Source of the DNA: Coenobita brevimanus
Lineage: Eukaryota; Arthropoda; Malacostraca; Decapoda; Coenobitidae
DNA length: 64,000 nucleotides
Assembly (NCBI GenBank): GCA_032717465.1
Contig: CM064657.1
Location: 21,879,968 to 21,943,967, forward strand
Direction of reading: 5' to 3'
Program-made: the position numbers and the translations under genes
Shown: piece by piece, positions 18,938 through 29,638 of the stretch
How the letters are laid out: every line of letters begins with the position of its first letter
Position numbering within the stretch: position 1 is the first letter of the stretch
Notes under the pieces: model-generated
Told to the model about the DNA's origin: nothing
Seen by the model: only the letters and a program-made list of their open reading frames with translations
Database searches by the model: none

Positions 18938-21863
18938 ATGAATGTGCGTGGATGTAGTACGTTTGAGGCTAAAAGGGAGAAGATTGGGAGAATGTTTGTG
19001 AGAAGAAAGTTGGATGTGTTAGCTTTGAGTGAAACGAAGATGAAAGGGAAGGGTGAGTCTATGTTTGGAAGTGTGAATGGAAGATTTTCAGGTGTTGATA
19101 GAGGAAGGGCAAGAGAAGGTGTGGCTTTATTAGTGAGTCCGGAAATACAGCAGTGTGTGATTGAATGGAAGGAGGTGTCATCGAGACTGATGTGGGTGAA
19201 AGCGAAATTTGAACGTGAGTTGTGGGTGACTGTGAGTGCATATGGACCTGATAGTGAAAGGGATGAAGAAGAGAGGGAGTCTTTCTGGAATGATGATGAT
19301 GTCTGCAGAGCTTTGGAGCGAATGTGAATGCGGTAATGATGGGAGATCCGAATGCTAGAGTGGGAAATGTAGCAGTTGAAGGTGTAGTTGGTATGCATGG
19401 TGTGCCTGGAAGAAATGAAAATGGGGAACGAATGATAGGGATGTGTGTTGAGCGAGAGATGGTGATTGGAAATACGCTGTTTGAGAAGAAAGACATTTAT
19501 GTATACGTGGGTGAGACAGGAGGGTGGAAGGGTTGTTGATAGAGCATTGATGGACTATGTGGTTGTGTCTAGGAATGTAATAGGAAAATTGTTGGGCGGG
19601 AGAGTTCTGAAAGGGGAGGGTGGAGGTATGTCTGACCACTACCTGGTGGAGGGAAAAGTTAAGAGTAGGTAAGAGATGGGTGAGAGCTAGGAGGGTTAGG
19701 TGTGGCAGGGAGGTTTTGAAAGTGAGTGAGTTGGATAAAAGAGAGAAAATGATAGAGTATCAGGAGAAATTGAAAGATGAGTGGAACGCAGTGAAAGATC
19801 TGGTAAATGGCAGTGTGGAGGAGGAATGGCAGTTGTTTAAGAGTGCTGTTGTGGGGCATGCAGAAGAGGTGTGTGGTGTGAGACGTGTGGGTGGTGGTGT
19901 AAGAAAAGGAAGTGAATGGTGGTGCGAGGAAGTAAGTATGGCTATGGCTGAGAAGAGACGTACATATGAAGTGTGGCTGCAGAGGAAAGATGAGGTGTCA
20001 TATGAGAGACATAAGGAATAGAGGAATAGGGAGAGAAGGGCTGTGCGTGATGCTAAAGTGGCAGCAGATGAGAGGTGGGGTAGGTGGCTGACTGAGAATT
20101 TTCAACAGAATAAGAAAATGTTCTAGAAGGAGGTGAAAAGGGTGAGAAAGGGAGAGTTTGAGAAGGAAAAGCGAGTAAAACCAGAGGATGGAAGGATGTT
20201 AATTAAGATGGATGCAGTAAGGATGAGATGGGCAGAGTATTTTGAAAGACTGTTAAATGTAGAGGAGGAAAGGGTGGCTGAGATTGTGGTGGATGGAAGG
20301 GTGCAAGGAATAAATGTGTTGGGAGAGTTGAATGATTCTTTGATCACGAAGGAGGAAGTGGAGAAGGCAGTAAAGGAGATGAAAACAGGGAAAGCTGCAG
20401 GTATGGATGGGTGTGCTGTGGAATGCCTGAAGGGTGATGGCGTGACTATTGTTGAGTGGTTAGTAAGATTGTTGAATGTGTGCTTTGTGAAAGGTATGGT
20501 GCCAATTGACTAGGCAAGTGCTTGTGTGGCCCCGTTGTATAAAGGCAAGTGTGATAAGTATGAATGTACTAGCTTTAGGGGTATAAGTCTGTTGAGTGTT
20601 ATAGGTAAGGTTTATGGTAGAGTGTTAATTATGAGAGTTAGAGAGGGTACAGAGGGAGTGATTGGTGATGAGCAGTGTGGCTTTAGGAGAGGGAGGGGAT
20701 GCGTGGATCAAGTGTTTGCTGTGAAACAAGTGTGTGAAAAGTATTTAGCGAAAGGCAAGGATGTGTTTTGGGCATTCATGGATTTAGAGAAAGCGTATGA
20801 CAGAATTGATAGGGAGGCTTTGTGGACTTCTTTTAAGATTGTATGGACTTGATGGTAGGGTACTGAAAGGGGTGAAAAGTTTTTATGTAAATAGTACAGC
20901 GTGTGTAAGAGTGGGAAATGCTGTGAGTGATTGGTTTCCCGTGAGAGTGGGGCTGCGACAGGGATGTGTGATGTCACCTTGGTTGTTTAATATTTATATG
21001 GATGGTGTTGAAAGGGACGTGAATACAAAAGTTTTAGGTGGAGGTCTGAGTCTGATGAATGTTGATGGTGGAGAATGGAATCTGAAGCAGCTGCTGTTTC
21101 CAGATGATACTGCACTGGTGGCTGATTCAGAGGAGAGATTGAGACAGTTGGTAGAGGAGTTTGGAAGGGTGTGTGAAAGGAGGAAATTGAAAGTAAATGA
21201 GAATAAGAGTAAAGTGATGAAGTGTACGAGGTTGGTAGATGGTAAGGGGATGAATATAGCTTTGAATGGCGGGTTGCTTGAGGAGGTAGAGTGTTTTAAA
21301 TATTTAGAGTCACATGTTGCTGTGGATGGAAGAATAGATGCAGAAGTGAAGTTTAGAATGAATGAAGTAGGGAAGGTGCTGGGAGGAATGAAAAAGTGTT
21401 TAGATGTCGTTTGCTTAGAATGGATGTAAAGGGAAGGCTGTATGAGGGTGTTGTGGTACCGACTGCGTTATATGGGGCTGAAACATGGAATATGGGTGTA
21501 GCAGAGAGGAAAAGTTTGAATGTAATGGAGATGAGGTGTCTGAGGAGTATGTGTGGAGTGACGCGTATGGATCGAGTTCGAAATGATGAAGTGCAAAGGA
21601 GAACTGGAGTTGTTCGGGAGATGGCTGGCAGAGTTAAGCAGAGGGTGTTGCGATGGTTTGGGCATATGGAGAGAATGGATAATGAGCGATTGGTGAAAAG
21701 GATAACTAGAGCTGATGTGAGACGTGTAAGGCTGAAAGGATGACCACGAATAGGATGGATGGACAGTGTGAACAGAGTGCTGGATGTGAGAAGGATGTCT
21801 GTTGAGCAAGGAAGAGTGGCTGTGCGTGACAGAAATAAATGGAGAGAAATTGTGAATGAATAA
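18938..21863 (+). pseudogene. endonuclease-RT polyprotein of LINE-C
   Basis: The start at ATG 18938 gives MNVRGC, LDVLALSETKMKG and GRAREGVALLVSPEIQ (endonuclease). After a frameshift near 19324 it reads MGDPNARVGNVAVEGV, VIGNTLF and SDHYLVEGKV (19630). The linker includes EVCGVRR and EWWCEEVSMAMAEKRRTYE. RT blocks are KMKTGKAAGMDGCAVECLKG-type (20380), FRGISLLSVIGKVYGR (20575), CGFRRGRGCVDQVFAVKQ, FMDLEKAYDRIDREALW (20777), GLRQGCVMSPWLFNIYMDGV (20950) and LLFPDDTALVADS (21095). The last has F-P-D-D where Y/F-A-D-D is expected, an unusual motif C. It ends with LRWFGHMERM (21650). About seven frame changes separate the pieces. Confidence 0.82.
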
Positions 21864-22213
21864 ATGATGAAGCAGCTCCGAGGGGATATTCTCCCGCATT
21901 TAGTCTGATCAGCTAGTCAGGTCAGGTGCGGGTAAGGGGATGGGTCTATTATGATGTCGCAGGGGTAAACCAGCTCTGCTGTCGGGCCCTGCTGCGGATG
22001 TCACTGATTGCACTGCGCAGTTGACCCTTGTGCGGTGTGGTGCGGTGAGGATCTGTCCCTTCTCCCCTTTGGGGCTAAGATGCGAATGAATGTGTTTGAA
22101 TGGATGAGTTAATGGGGAGTGTGTCGTCCTGTCTCGGCTACCTCCCTTTTCCTTGGGGGAAGCAGCCTAGGTATACACTGTAGATAGAATAACAGAGAGG
22201 AAACTTATAATGC

Positions 22214-22248
<35 letters not shown>
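22214..22248. repeat. (CT)n at the 3' end of LINE-C
   Basis: About 17 CT units directly after the last recognisable LINE-C base, likely its tail or an expansion of it. Confidence 0.9.
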
Positions 22249-22250
<2 letters not shown>

Positions 22251-22593
22251 GTTAATAACTCTAATAACGTCCAATCGTTAAGGCTTGCTTAGACTACTTC
22301 AAGCGTTAATGAAATCAGTTATTGTATATTCTCGTTAGGGAAAGACAAAAATCCGAGCTAAACAAAAAGTAAGGAATTGTTTTTAAATATTATACAGAGA
22401 ACTAAAGACGAATTGAGTTGGTGGGATGAGTTTTGCACAGTATCTTCGGCGACTAAATGAATAAATAAGAACAAAACGCTGTGGTGTGATTCAGTATGAA
22501 ACATGGACGAAGAATTCAGAAACAAACATTTCCAAATGAATATGGGCTGTTCTCGTGATCATCTTGAAGCCCATCAGACCCAAGGTTGCGGAT

Positions 22594-22722
<129 letters not shown>

Positions 22723-22727
22723 CTGTA

Positions 22728-23480
22728 TACGAGGTACTACCCAAAAGTTCCCGCAAGTTGACTTAAGAAGGAAAAAAAGCTTACGGCAAGTCCTAATCAC
22801 CACCGTCTCCTTCAAAGTGATCTCCTTGGGCATGCAGCTGTCGATCCCAGAGCTTCTCCCATGATCGGATCGCGTTCTGGAGGTCCGAACATCAGCTTGT
22901 TTAGGAACTGCGATTTTCTCGTAGATAACCGCAGTGGTATCAAATCTTAATCCTTTCAGTTGGTTTTTCATTTTCAGAAAGAGGAAAAAATCACAGGGGG
23001 CCAAATCTGATGAACATGGGGGGTGCGGGACAACCAGCATGTTTATGCTAAATACTGCAAGGCTTGTGTTCCCGGCTGCATTGCCAATATGGTGTGAAGC
23101 ACCCATTTGTGTGTGTATCATTTGTCTGGACGTTTTCACCTCACGTTGCCAGATAAAATGCGATGGTAAGTTCCATATGATGGGCTAACAAAGTCGCAAA
23201 CATCGTGGATTGTCCTCCTGCGATCTACAAGAATGGCTGCATGAACTTTGGCCACAATGTCAGGAGTTGAACTTGTGGAACGGCGACCAGAAAGTGCATC
23301 ATCATCTGTTGACATTTGTCCCTTTTTAGAAAGCTTAAACCATCATAGGTTTGTGTAACCCCCAAAGCTTTGCCACCAAATGCTTCTTTTAACATTTTAG
23401 GAGTTTCTGCTGCGTTCTTCCTGAGTTTCACACAGAACTTGATGCACTCATGTTGCTCTTTCACATAATTTTTTTGGGGA
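22728..23480 (-). pseudogene. mariner transposase remnant with internal deletion
   Basis: Minus strand. The N-terminal frame at 23464-23225 reads EQHECIKFCVKLRKNAAETPKMLKEAFGG, the paired helix-turn-helix start of mariner-type (SETMAR-like) transposases. The C-terminal part (23139-22770) reads HPPCSSDLAPCDFFLFLKMK, with the D of the last catalytic position in a D-L-A-P-C-D context, then KGLRFDT. The middle, which should hold the first two catalytic acids, is missing or scrambled, so it is inactive. A terminal-repeat-like end CGAGGTACTACCCAAAAGTTCC sits at about 22729 beside the TA/CA tract. The same end motif stands alone at about 29521-29542. Confidence 0.7.
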
Positions 23481-23499
23481 AAAAAAAAAAAAATCGCAA

Positions 23500-25210
23500 A
23501 CTAGCTCAAACACAAAGATAAAAATAAAATGCAGCTAATGGATCCACCCTGCACAACGCCACTTAACACTATTATAACAAACAAACAAAGCGTACATGAG
23601 TCGCGTTTTCGCTACGTTTCTAAGTCATGATCTTGATATCCATTTTGACTGATATTGAGTTTCAAGTGTCGCGAAAACGGGTTGGCAGGATGGTATTGCC
23701 TTTATCTCAGTGGCATCTATATACATTCGTTCGTGCGCCATATGGCTGCCTTGGGGGATTTTCTGCTATTAGAGGAATTAAATAATATTATTCGTCATGT
23801 GACCAACCAGACGGGGATTTTGTTTGAAGTTTTGGCGTCAAACGAAAGGGCAGCTGTACCATTGTTGTTGGACACAAGGTAAAATTCTAAAAATCCTCAA
23901 GACCCTCATGTTCTGGTAGCAAGAGTGAAAAGCAATAGTAGATTTGTTCTGGAACCTGCGGTGAGTCTCTTCTTTCAAACAGTTTGCTGTAAGAAGTAGC
24001 CTAACTAGCAATGTCAAATAACTATATATGGGACCACTTTTATTTCTCGATGGCCTTAAATGAAGTTGTTGCTAGATGATGCCACCAAAGGCGTCAGCTG
24101 ACAGCAGATTTGGATTCTCCATGTCAAATAAACACATAGGATCACTTTTATGTCTCAGTATGCCATAAGCTCTTTCTTCTTCTCTATTGAGTTAGGCTCG
24201 ACTTAGGTAGCGCTGGGTTTGCTTACAAAATTTAAAGTCAATATCTGTCAAAATAACTCGGGAGGAACATTGACTAGTTGTACCCCCTCCACAATATGTC
24301 TACCCCCGATGTATATATGTCCCCCCCCCAATGCATACATGCCCCCACTAAATTTGCTAGGTCAGCACCCTTTCCCACGCCTGAAGACGGCGTTATTGCA
24401 TCAGTTCATATCAGACAGCCGACACGGGCAGACTGTTTTACTGTGAGCTTGTAATAAACTCCTTATCTAGCTGTTTGTACACGAAGTTTCTATCACCAAA
24501 GTATTGCAAGTTACATAGTCATGCTCAAAACTCAAATCCATTTTGACAGTTGGTGCTCGCCAATAAGGGTATCAGCACAATTAGTCATTACGATATCAGT
24601 CAGAACATTTTGACTTTAAACATTTTTAAATTTTTTTAGGTCAATAACAATAATGAAAAAAAACGACAACTGGCACGTTTCTACTCGTTTCACGACTCAT
24701 GCTAGCAGTGTTACCAATTAGCAGTTTTCCCGTTAAATTTAGAGGTTTTTAAAAGCAATCTAGCTGGTAAGAATTTAAGTACTTTCTGCATATCTGGCGT
24801 TATTTTAAAGTCCTGTCTAGCGTTTTTTTCCATTAATTTCCTTCAGGCTGGCGGGTGTTTACCACTTCTGAGACCAATCTAGCGGATTTCTACAACTTTC
24901 CTTGGGCAACACTGCAAACTAGCCAGGGCTTACGTGGTGCCAATCATTATCACACAATGGATGGGAGTGGATGCATCGGCCTTTGTCACGATTCCCCCCT
25001 CCCCCTTTTTTGTTATTACAATCCTTTTCGTCTTTAGTTCTCCTCATTCTCCCACTCTTGCTTTTAACTGTCGCCCCCTCCCTCTTTAGTTCTCTCATGA
25101 AACTGCCCGACATATTTTGATACATGCTGATATTTCATCGTGTGAATAAAAATGACCAAATTTCCCCCAGTAATTGCACTGGTTTCACTAACTTCACTGA
25201 ATACTGACAA
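23500..25210. other. intronic stretch without recognisable genes
   Basis: No supported coding region. A diverged direct repeat of about 40 bp (ATGTCAAATAA...CACTTTTAT) occurs at 24014-24055 and 24119-24163, period about 105 bp. A C-rich patch lies at 24285-24350. The rest is unclassified. Confidence 0.4.
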
Positions 25211-25214
25211 ATTT

Positions 25215-25480
25215 GCTTCTTGATAGCAGTATACAGGTAGTCGGGGGTTTCTTGGGCAGATGCAATAATTTGTCTGTCTTGGTGTTCAACCTCTCTCTAC
25301 ATCGCATTTATATTCGTTAGCTGTCCTCTTGTTGATGTTAAGCTGTCGGGATATCTGCTTTGCTGGAATTTTTGCAAAATAAAAAGCAATAATCTGCTTG
25401 CACTGACACGCTGTAGTATCGTGTTGATCCATCTTGCTTACATCTCTCACGGGTTCCCCTGCGTAAATATAGTCCCCCAT
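25215..25480 (-). pseudogene. Tc1-like transposase DNA-binding fragment
   Basis: The minus-strand frame 25480-25286 reads KQIIAFYFAKIPAKQISRQLNINKRT, a helix-turn-helix of Tc1/mariner type, preceded by MDQHDTTA. It then runs in another frame to about 25215. Catalytic parts are absent. It is not the same family as the transposase at 27240-28759, although the fold is. Confidence 0.45.
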
Positions 25481-26054
25481 AGAGAATTAAATGTGGATAA
25501 TAATATAATTTTTAAATGTTTATTTTTCTGATTTGATGTCACGCGTGATTTCGACATTACCATTATCTGCGGGTTTTGTTTTAGGGGACATCTTTTCTTT
25601 AGTATTGCTGATTTAGAATGTGCAGTATTACGAGTTTCTCCTCATTTTAACTCTGAAACCGTTGAGCGATAGGCTGTGCGTTTCACATTCTTTCGTGCGG
25701 CCAAGCCTCAACTTTAGTATATTGTGGTTTCCTCTTCCGTAATGCGATTATATATACGGGAACAAAACGTACATATTGCTTTTTGGTGTTGTTTACCTAA
25801 ATACAGCTCTTTCCGGTGTGCAATATAGGAAGTATAACTAGGCCGTGACAGTTGCCAGATACCAGTTTTTGACCGAAAGGTTCTGGGAATCGGGTCATTA
25901 CTTTTTTGGGCGTTTGTACAGTCGGCCCAAGAAGTGATGGCAAAGTTTCAGATTGTTTCGGTCACTATGGTCATTCATACGTTAGATGAAAAACGACTGA
26001 ATATAAATAATATTTTCGTACTCTTACCAAGTCACAGCATCTGATAAAATACGT

Positions 26055-26450
26055 ATATAATCTATCATGCTGGGCATTATTAAGAATGGGCAATATAAGG
26101 CAGTGATAGAATTAAAAGCATCTGATACATCTTTACAATTTTGATATGTTGTGTATTACTTAGGACAGTATACACCCACCGTGTTTATGAGGTAGTAGCC
26201 TAATATTACGTTCCCGGTTTCTTGCAAATTTCGTCTTGCAATTGAATATATTATAGTTCATCTTGCTGAATATTATTTAGGGTTGACAATATGAGTCAAT
26301 GATATATTAGAATTTCAAAGTGCCTGATACGTCTTTCGAATTTAAATGTTACATATTCCGCACGTCTTTCAAATTTGAATGTTAGGTATTACTCCGAGCA
26401 GTATACCCATCACTGAAGCAGCAATCTAATGTTATTTTCTCATGATCAAG
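26055..26450. repeat. diverged tandem repeat, about 195-bp unit
   Basis: Two units starting near 26066 and 26258 share CATGCTG..ATTATT, CTGATACNTCTTT, TATTACT..G.CAGTATAC and TAATNTTA in the same order. The identity is moderate, so the duplication is old. Confidence 0.5.
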
Positions 26451-26487
26451 CAAGAATGGGCTAGTATCAGAAGGCAATATTTAATTT

Positions 26488-26607
26488 TGTAACGGCCATA
26501 CCACGTTGAGTACACCGCTTCCCATCCGATCAGCGAAGTTAAGCAACGTTGAATCTGGTTAGTACTTGGATGGGTGACCTCCTGGGAACACCAAATGCTG
26601 TTGGCAT
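26488..26607 (+). rRNA. 5S rRNA-derived sequence (SINE head, probably not a functional gene)
   Basis: About 120 bp alignable end to end to animal 5S rRNA. The internal promoter is intact: A box GAAGTTAAGCAACG (near 26539), intermediate element, and C box GGTTAGTACTTGGATGGGTG (near 26557). Helix I is poor (5' TGTAAC against 3' GTTGGCA), and no T-run terminator follows at 26608. This supports a read-through SINE rather than a cellular 5S gene. Confidence 0.75.
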
Positions 26608-26733
26608 CCCTACGTGTCAAGTGGGGTTGGTGGAGGATTAGTGCCCCTCCCTGTAAAACAATTAACTCTAAGCCCTTGACCACCCCGTTTGGGATACATG
26701 GCGTCTGGCAATGAATGAAATAAATGCTCACTG
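26488..26733 (+). mobile_element. SINE3-type element: 5S rRNA head joined to LINE-A end pieces
   Basis: Bases 26488-26607 are 5S rRNA-like. Next, 26608-26670 (CCCTACGTGTC, GGGGTTGGTGGAGGATTAGT, GCCCCTCCCTGTAAAA) follows the LINE-A leader at 12631-12700. After about 20 unassigned bases, 26680-26720 (CCACCCCGTTTGGGATACAT then GGCGTCTGGCAATGAATG) follows the LINE-A 3' terminus. A 5S promoter plus a LINE tail is the known design of SINE3 elements, which borrow the partner LINE's reverse transcriptase. Carrying the LINE 5' leader as well is, as far as I know, unusual. Confidence 0.7.
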
Positions 26734-27239
26734 CTGTGAGCTTGATATAATAAATAGGATGACACACAGAAAAGGCTTGGTATTAAGAATATTATATATG
26801 TGACTGCACCAGAACATTTCTCCCTCATTATACCCTCAGTGTATACCATCAAAATTATTGCTGCTTTATTCTTTCCAGTGGGTAACAACACATTTTCAAT
26901 TCTAGGGAAATAAATGTTGCTGTCAAAATTATATCTTTTAATTAGGAGAGGCAACACAAATAATTCTGAATGCAGTTAATCCTTACAATGGACTAGTGAA
27001 TATTTTCCTCACATTTTTTACCAAATAGAGATAAATTAGGTTTCGCTAACTTTAAGATTTGACGTCCTTAGTATTTTAGTTACCGGTACTTTATATACAT
27101 TTTCTGTTATGAAACTGTACTATGATACTATAAAAGAAAATTAATTGCAATAACTTTAATAATTCCTAAAGGTTCCTCTTTCAGGTAACCACTTTCGTCA
27201 AACTGGTATAACTGCAAAATTGCTCTGCAAGTCTTCAGC

Positions 27240-28759
27240 TCAGTACTTTGTGTATGAACCTCTGCACTCTATTACTCTTGCCAGTCGTTCTGGAACTGAG
27301 GCTGCTAATCTCTGACATATATTTGGCATTCCACGTTTTGGACGAAGGTTTTCCCATATGTTCATTGCATGAGATATCAAACTTTCCTTTGTTCTGATGG
27401 TGTTTCTGTCCCAACTCTGTGTCATGCATCCCCACAAGTTTTCAATTGGCATCAGGTTAAGGGATTTTGCTGGCCACTCAATTCTCACAACATCAGGATG
27501 TTCCATAAACCACTGCTTTACTATCTGCGCATTAGGAACAGAAGAATTGTCCATTGCAATGTAGACAGGAAGTGGCTGAGGTAATAGCATTGCTCTAACT
27601 GTGGGTAACAACACCTCTTCTCAAATGTTCACATATTGGGTACTGTTCAGTCTTTCCTCGATGACTATAAGTTCCCCTGGACCACTAGCAGCCATCCACC
27701 CCCATAAGCCTGCTGTTATTCTGCCGCTTTGTCTTGATTTGCATATGTTCTGCTCTTCAAACCTAAAATAAATATATACATACATAAATAAAACAATGAT
27801 TTCGACAGATTAAAATGAACAGGAAGTAAACAGTTTAATTACTAACGAAGCAGCATTCAACTGGGAAAATCATGGTAACTAATCATCAGGCAGAGCATAA
27901 CCAGGAATGTATTATAAATGCTGGCTTTTTTGACATAAAACTTATAAGGCCGTTACATTTATATCTCACTAAATATAACCAGTTTAATGAAAGCGGAAAA
28001 TAATGACTCAAAAGTACAGCAAATGGAGATATAATGCGTTAAAGCATTATAATGACCAGTATAAATAAGGCGGATCCCAGCCTATGTTTTCTGCATTAAG
28101 ATGAGATGTGATTACAACGTTAGTTACCTTGTATTACTGGGTCTCCAACAATGAAGCTGTCCGTGATCGTCAGATGAAAAAGTTTTTTCATCACAAAATA
28201 TGACAGCATCCCAGAATGACTGATCCATTGCCGAATATTGGAGAGCAAACCCTACCCTTTCGTCTTTGTGCTGCTGATTTAAGTCTGGCTTGGTTGCAGG
28301 TGTTCTGTGGTGAATACCAGCTTCATGCAATCTGTTTCTTATTGTCTGAAGGCCTGCCTGTAATCCTGTCCTTTGCTTGATGGCAGCTGCATTTGTTAAT
28401 GGCTGTTCCTGAACAGTAGCAATAATCATTTCGTCTTGCTGCCTAGTGGTGCAACGAGGAGCTCCGCTTCTAGGTAAGTTTCTGAGATTCTCTCTGTCTT
28501 CACGATTCTTTATCCAGCGATGTATTGTTCTCTTACTTACGTTAAGTCTTCTAGAGATTTCTCTTACTGGAATATTTGCCATATGTAGTGCAATAATTGT
28601 TTGCCTCTGGCCAACAGATGTCTCCCTTCGTGCTCGTGGCTGGTCCATTTCCAATAGCCTACTTACTTTGTTTTCCCGCCTTCCGCCGTTCATGGAGACA
28701 GCAGAAACGGAAATACATTTACTGAAGTCATTTTCTTGTGTTCTAAGAAAGAATTTCAT
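27240..28759 (-). pseudogene. Tc1-like transposase with a 365-bp intron
   Basis: Minus strand. Exon 1 (28759-28128) encodes two helix-turn-helix units (QTIIALHMANIPVREISRRL, then a GRPR-like PRSGAPRCTT) and the first catalytic Asp in VIFCDEKTF. The donor is AAG/GTAACT at 28127 and the acceptor TATTTTAG at 27763; joining gives a continuous frame (NTR-FEEQNICK). Exon 2 (27762-27240) continues through GLWGWMAASGPGE, the second Asp in YIAMDNSSVPN and the last Glu in MPIENLWG. I count 35 residues between the second Asp and the Glu, against 34 in classical Tc1. One TGA at 27621 breaks exon 2. Most Tc1 elements are intronless, so the intron is notable. Terminal repeats were not found. Confidence 0.75.
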
Positions 28760-28901
28760 CAGTATTAGTTATTTATCTTAATGGTATTTATTTCTTAATC
28801 ATATCAGCTTTAGGCTTTTCATGAATTATTGTTTTTGGCCATAAAAGATTTAAGCTCCGCAAATTAATCCTGCCTCCCCCTGAACGATAGTTCTGAAGTT
28901 T

Positions 28902-29300
28902 CAAGTTTTTTTTTTTTTTTTTATAAATAACAGAACGGAGGAAGGAAAAACAAATGGAGAAAGAAAAATAATCCATACACCAGATTACTGGTGTCCTCTG
29001 TTCATAAAATATCTGTAACAGTTAGACTTGAACAGTTGTAGGTTGAAATTTGGAGGAAAACAACTCTGGGGAAGCGAGTTCCAGAGAGATGCAGTTCGGG
29101 GAATGAAAGAATTCTGATAGGCAGAAGTTCTGCAATATGGTTGAGTGACATTCCAGTTATGAGCGCTACCAGATGCCCGTGTAGCACGAGGGAAGGCATG
29201 GAGAGGTGGCACCATGGACGCAACTTCGTCTGAGCATTTGCCAAAAAAATATCTGTAAAATAATGCAAGGGAGGCAACATTCCTTCTTCCATTTGATGAT
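28902..29300 (-). mobile_element. LINE-D 3' end, jockey-like, 5' truncated
   Basis: The minus-strand frame 29215-28985 ends a LINE ORF2 with RTSAYQNSFIPRTASLWNSL and FNLQLFKSNCYRYF, the usual C-terminus of jockey/CR1-group elements. About 80 bp of 3' UTR and a T-run on the plus strand (28902-28921, the poly-A tail) follow. The end is repeated in the opposite orientation at 49577-49660. Confidence 0.75.
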
Positions 29301-29542
29301 TTCTTACCGACCTAAATAATAAACTCTGTCAAATTTGAAATGAACATGTACTTTCACCTTCACTGACTGTTTTGTAATACAAATACATAGATTAATTTTT
29401 ATTTTAGATGATACAAGGAGAAATGTATATATTATCACTTGAACGAAAACTTTTGGATACTCTGCCATCACTTCTTAGGCCGACTGTACAACAAGCAGTT
29501 TCTGTCAGGCTTTCAAATTTCGGAGACTTTTGGGTAGCACGT

Positions 29543-29543
29543 C

Positions 29544-29633
<90 letters not shown>
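29543..29633. repeat. (TG)n(TA)n microsatellite at the 5' edge of LINE-A copy 4
   Basis: About 18 bp of TG then about 72 bp of TA, directly abutting the truncated LINE. A mariner-like end motif (CTTTTGGGTAGCACGTCG) sits just before it at 29526. Confidence 0.95.

Positions 29634-29638
<5 letters not shown>

Larger units (their letters stand above)
18680..22213 (+). mobile_element. LINE-C, second RTE-like family, nearly full length
   Basis: Plus-strand element. Its leader includes a 12-bp stem (18717-18728 with 18758-18769) and the CCCTGCGTGTCG module (18795-18826). Coding runs 18938-21863. A GC-rich 3' region (21864-22190) with CTCGGCTACCTCCC and GGAAGCAGCCTAGG ends near AATGCC at 22213, followed by (CT)n. 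The coding domains parallel LINE-A but are clearly a different family. It has few frame breaks, so it is younger or better preserved than the LINE-A copies. Confidence 0.85.

Noticed and set aside
26488..26607. A functional 5S rRNA gene
   Set aside because: Helix I is not complementary, no T-run terminator follows, and LINE-derived sequence continues directly, so a SINE is the better reading.
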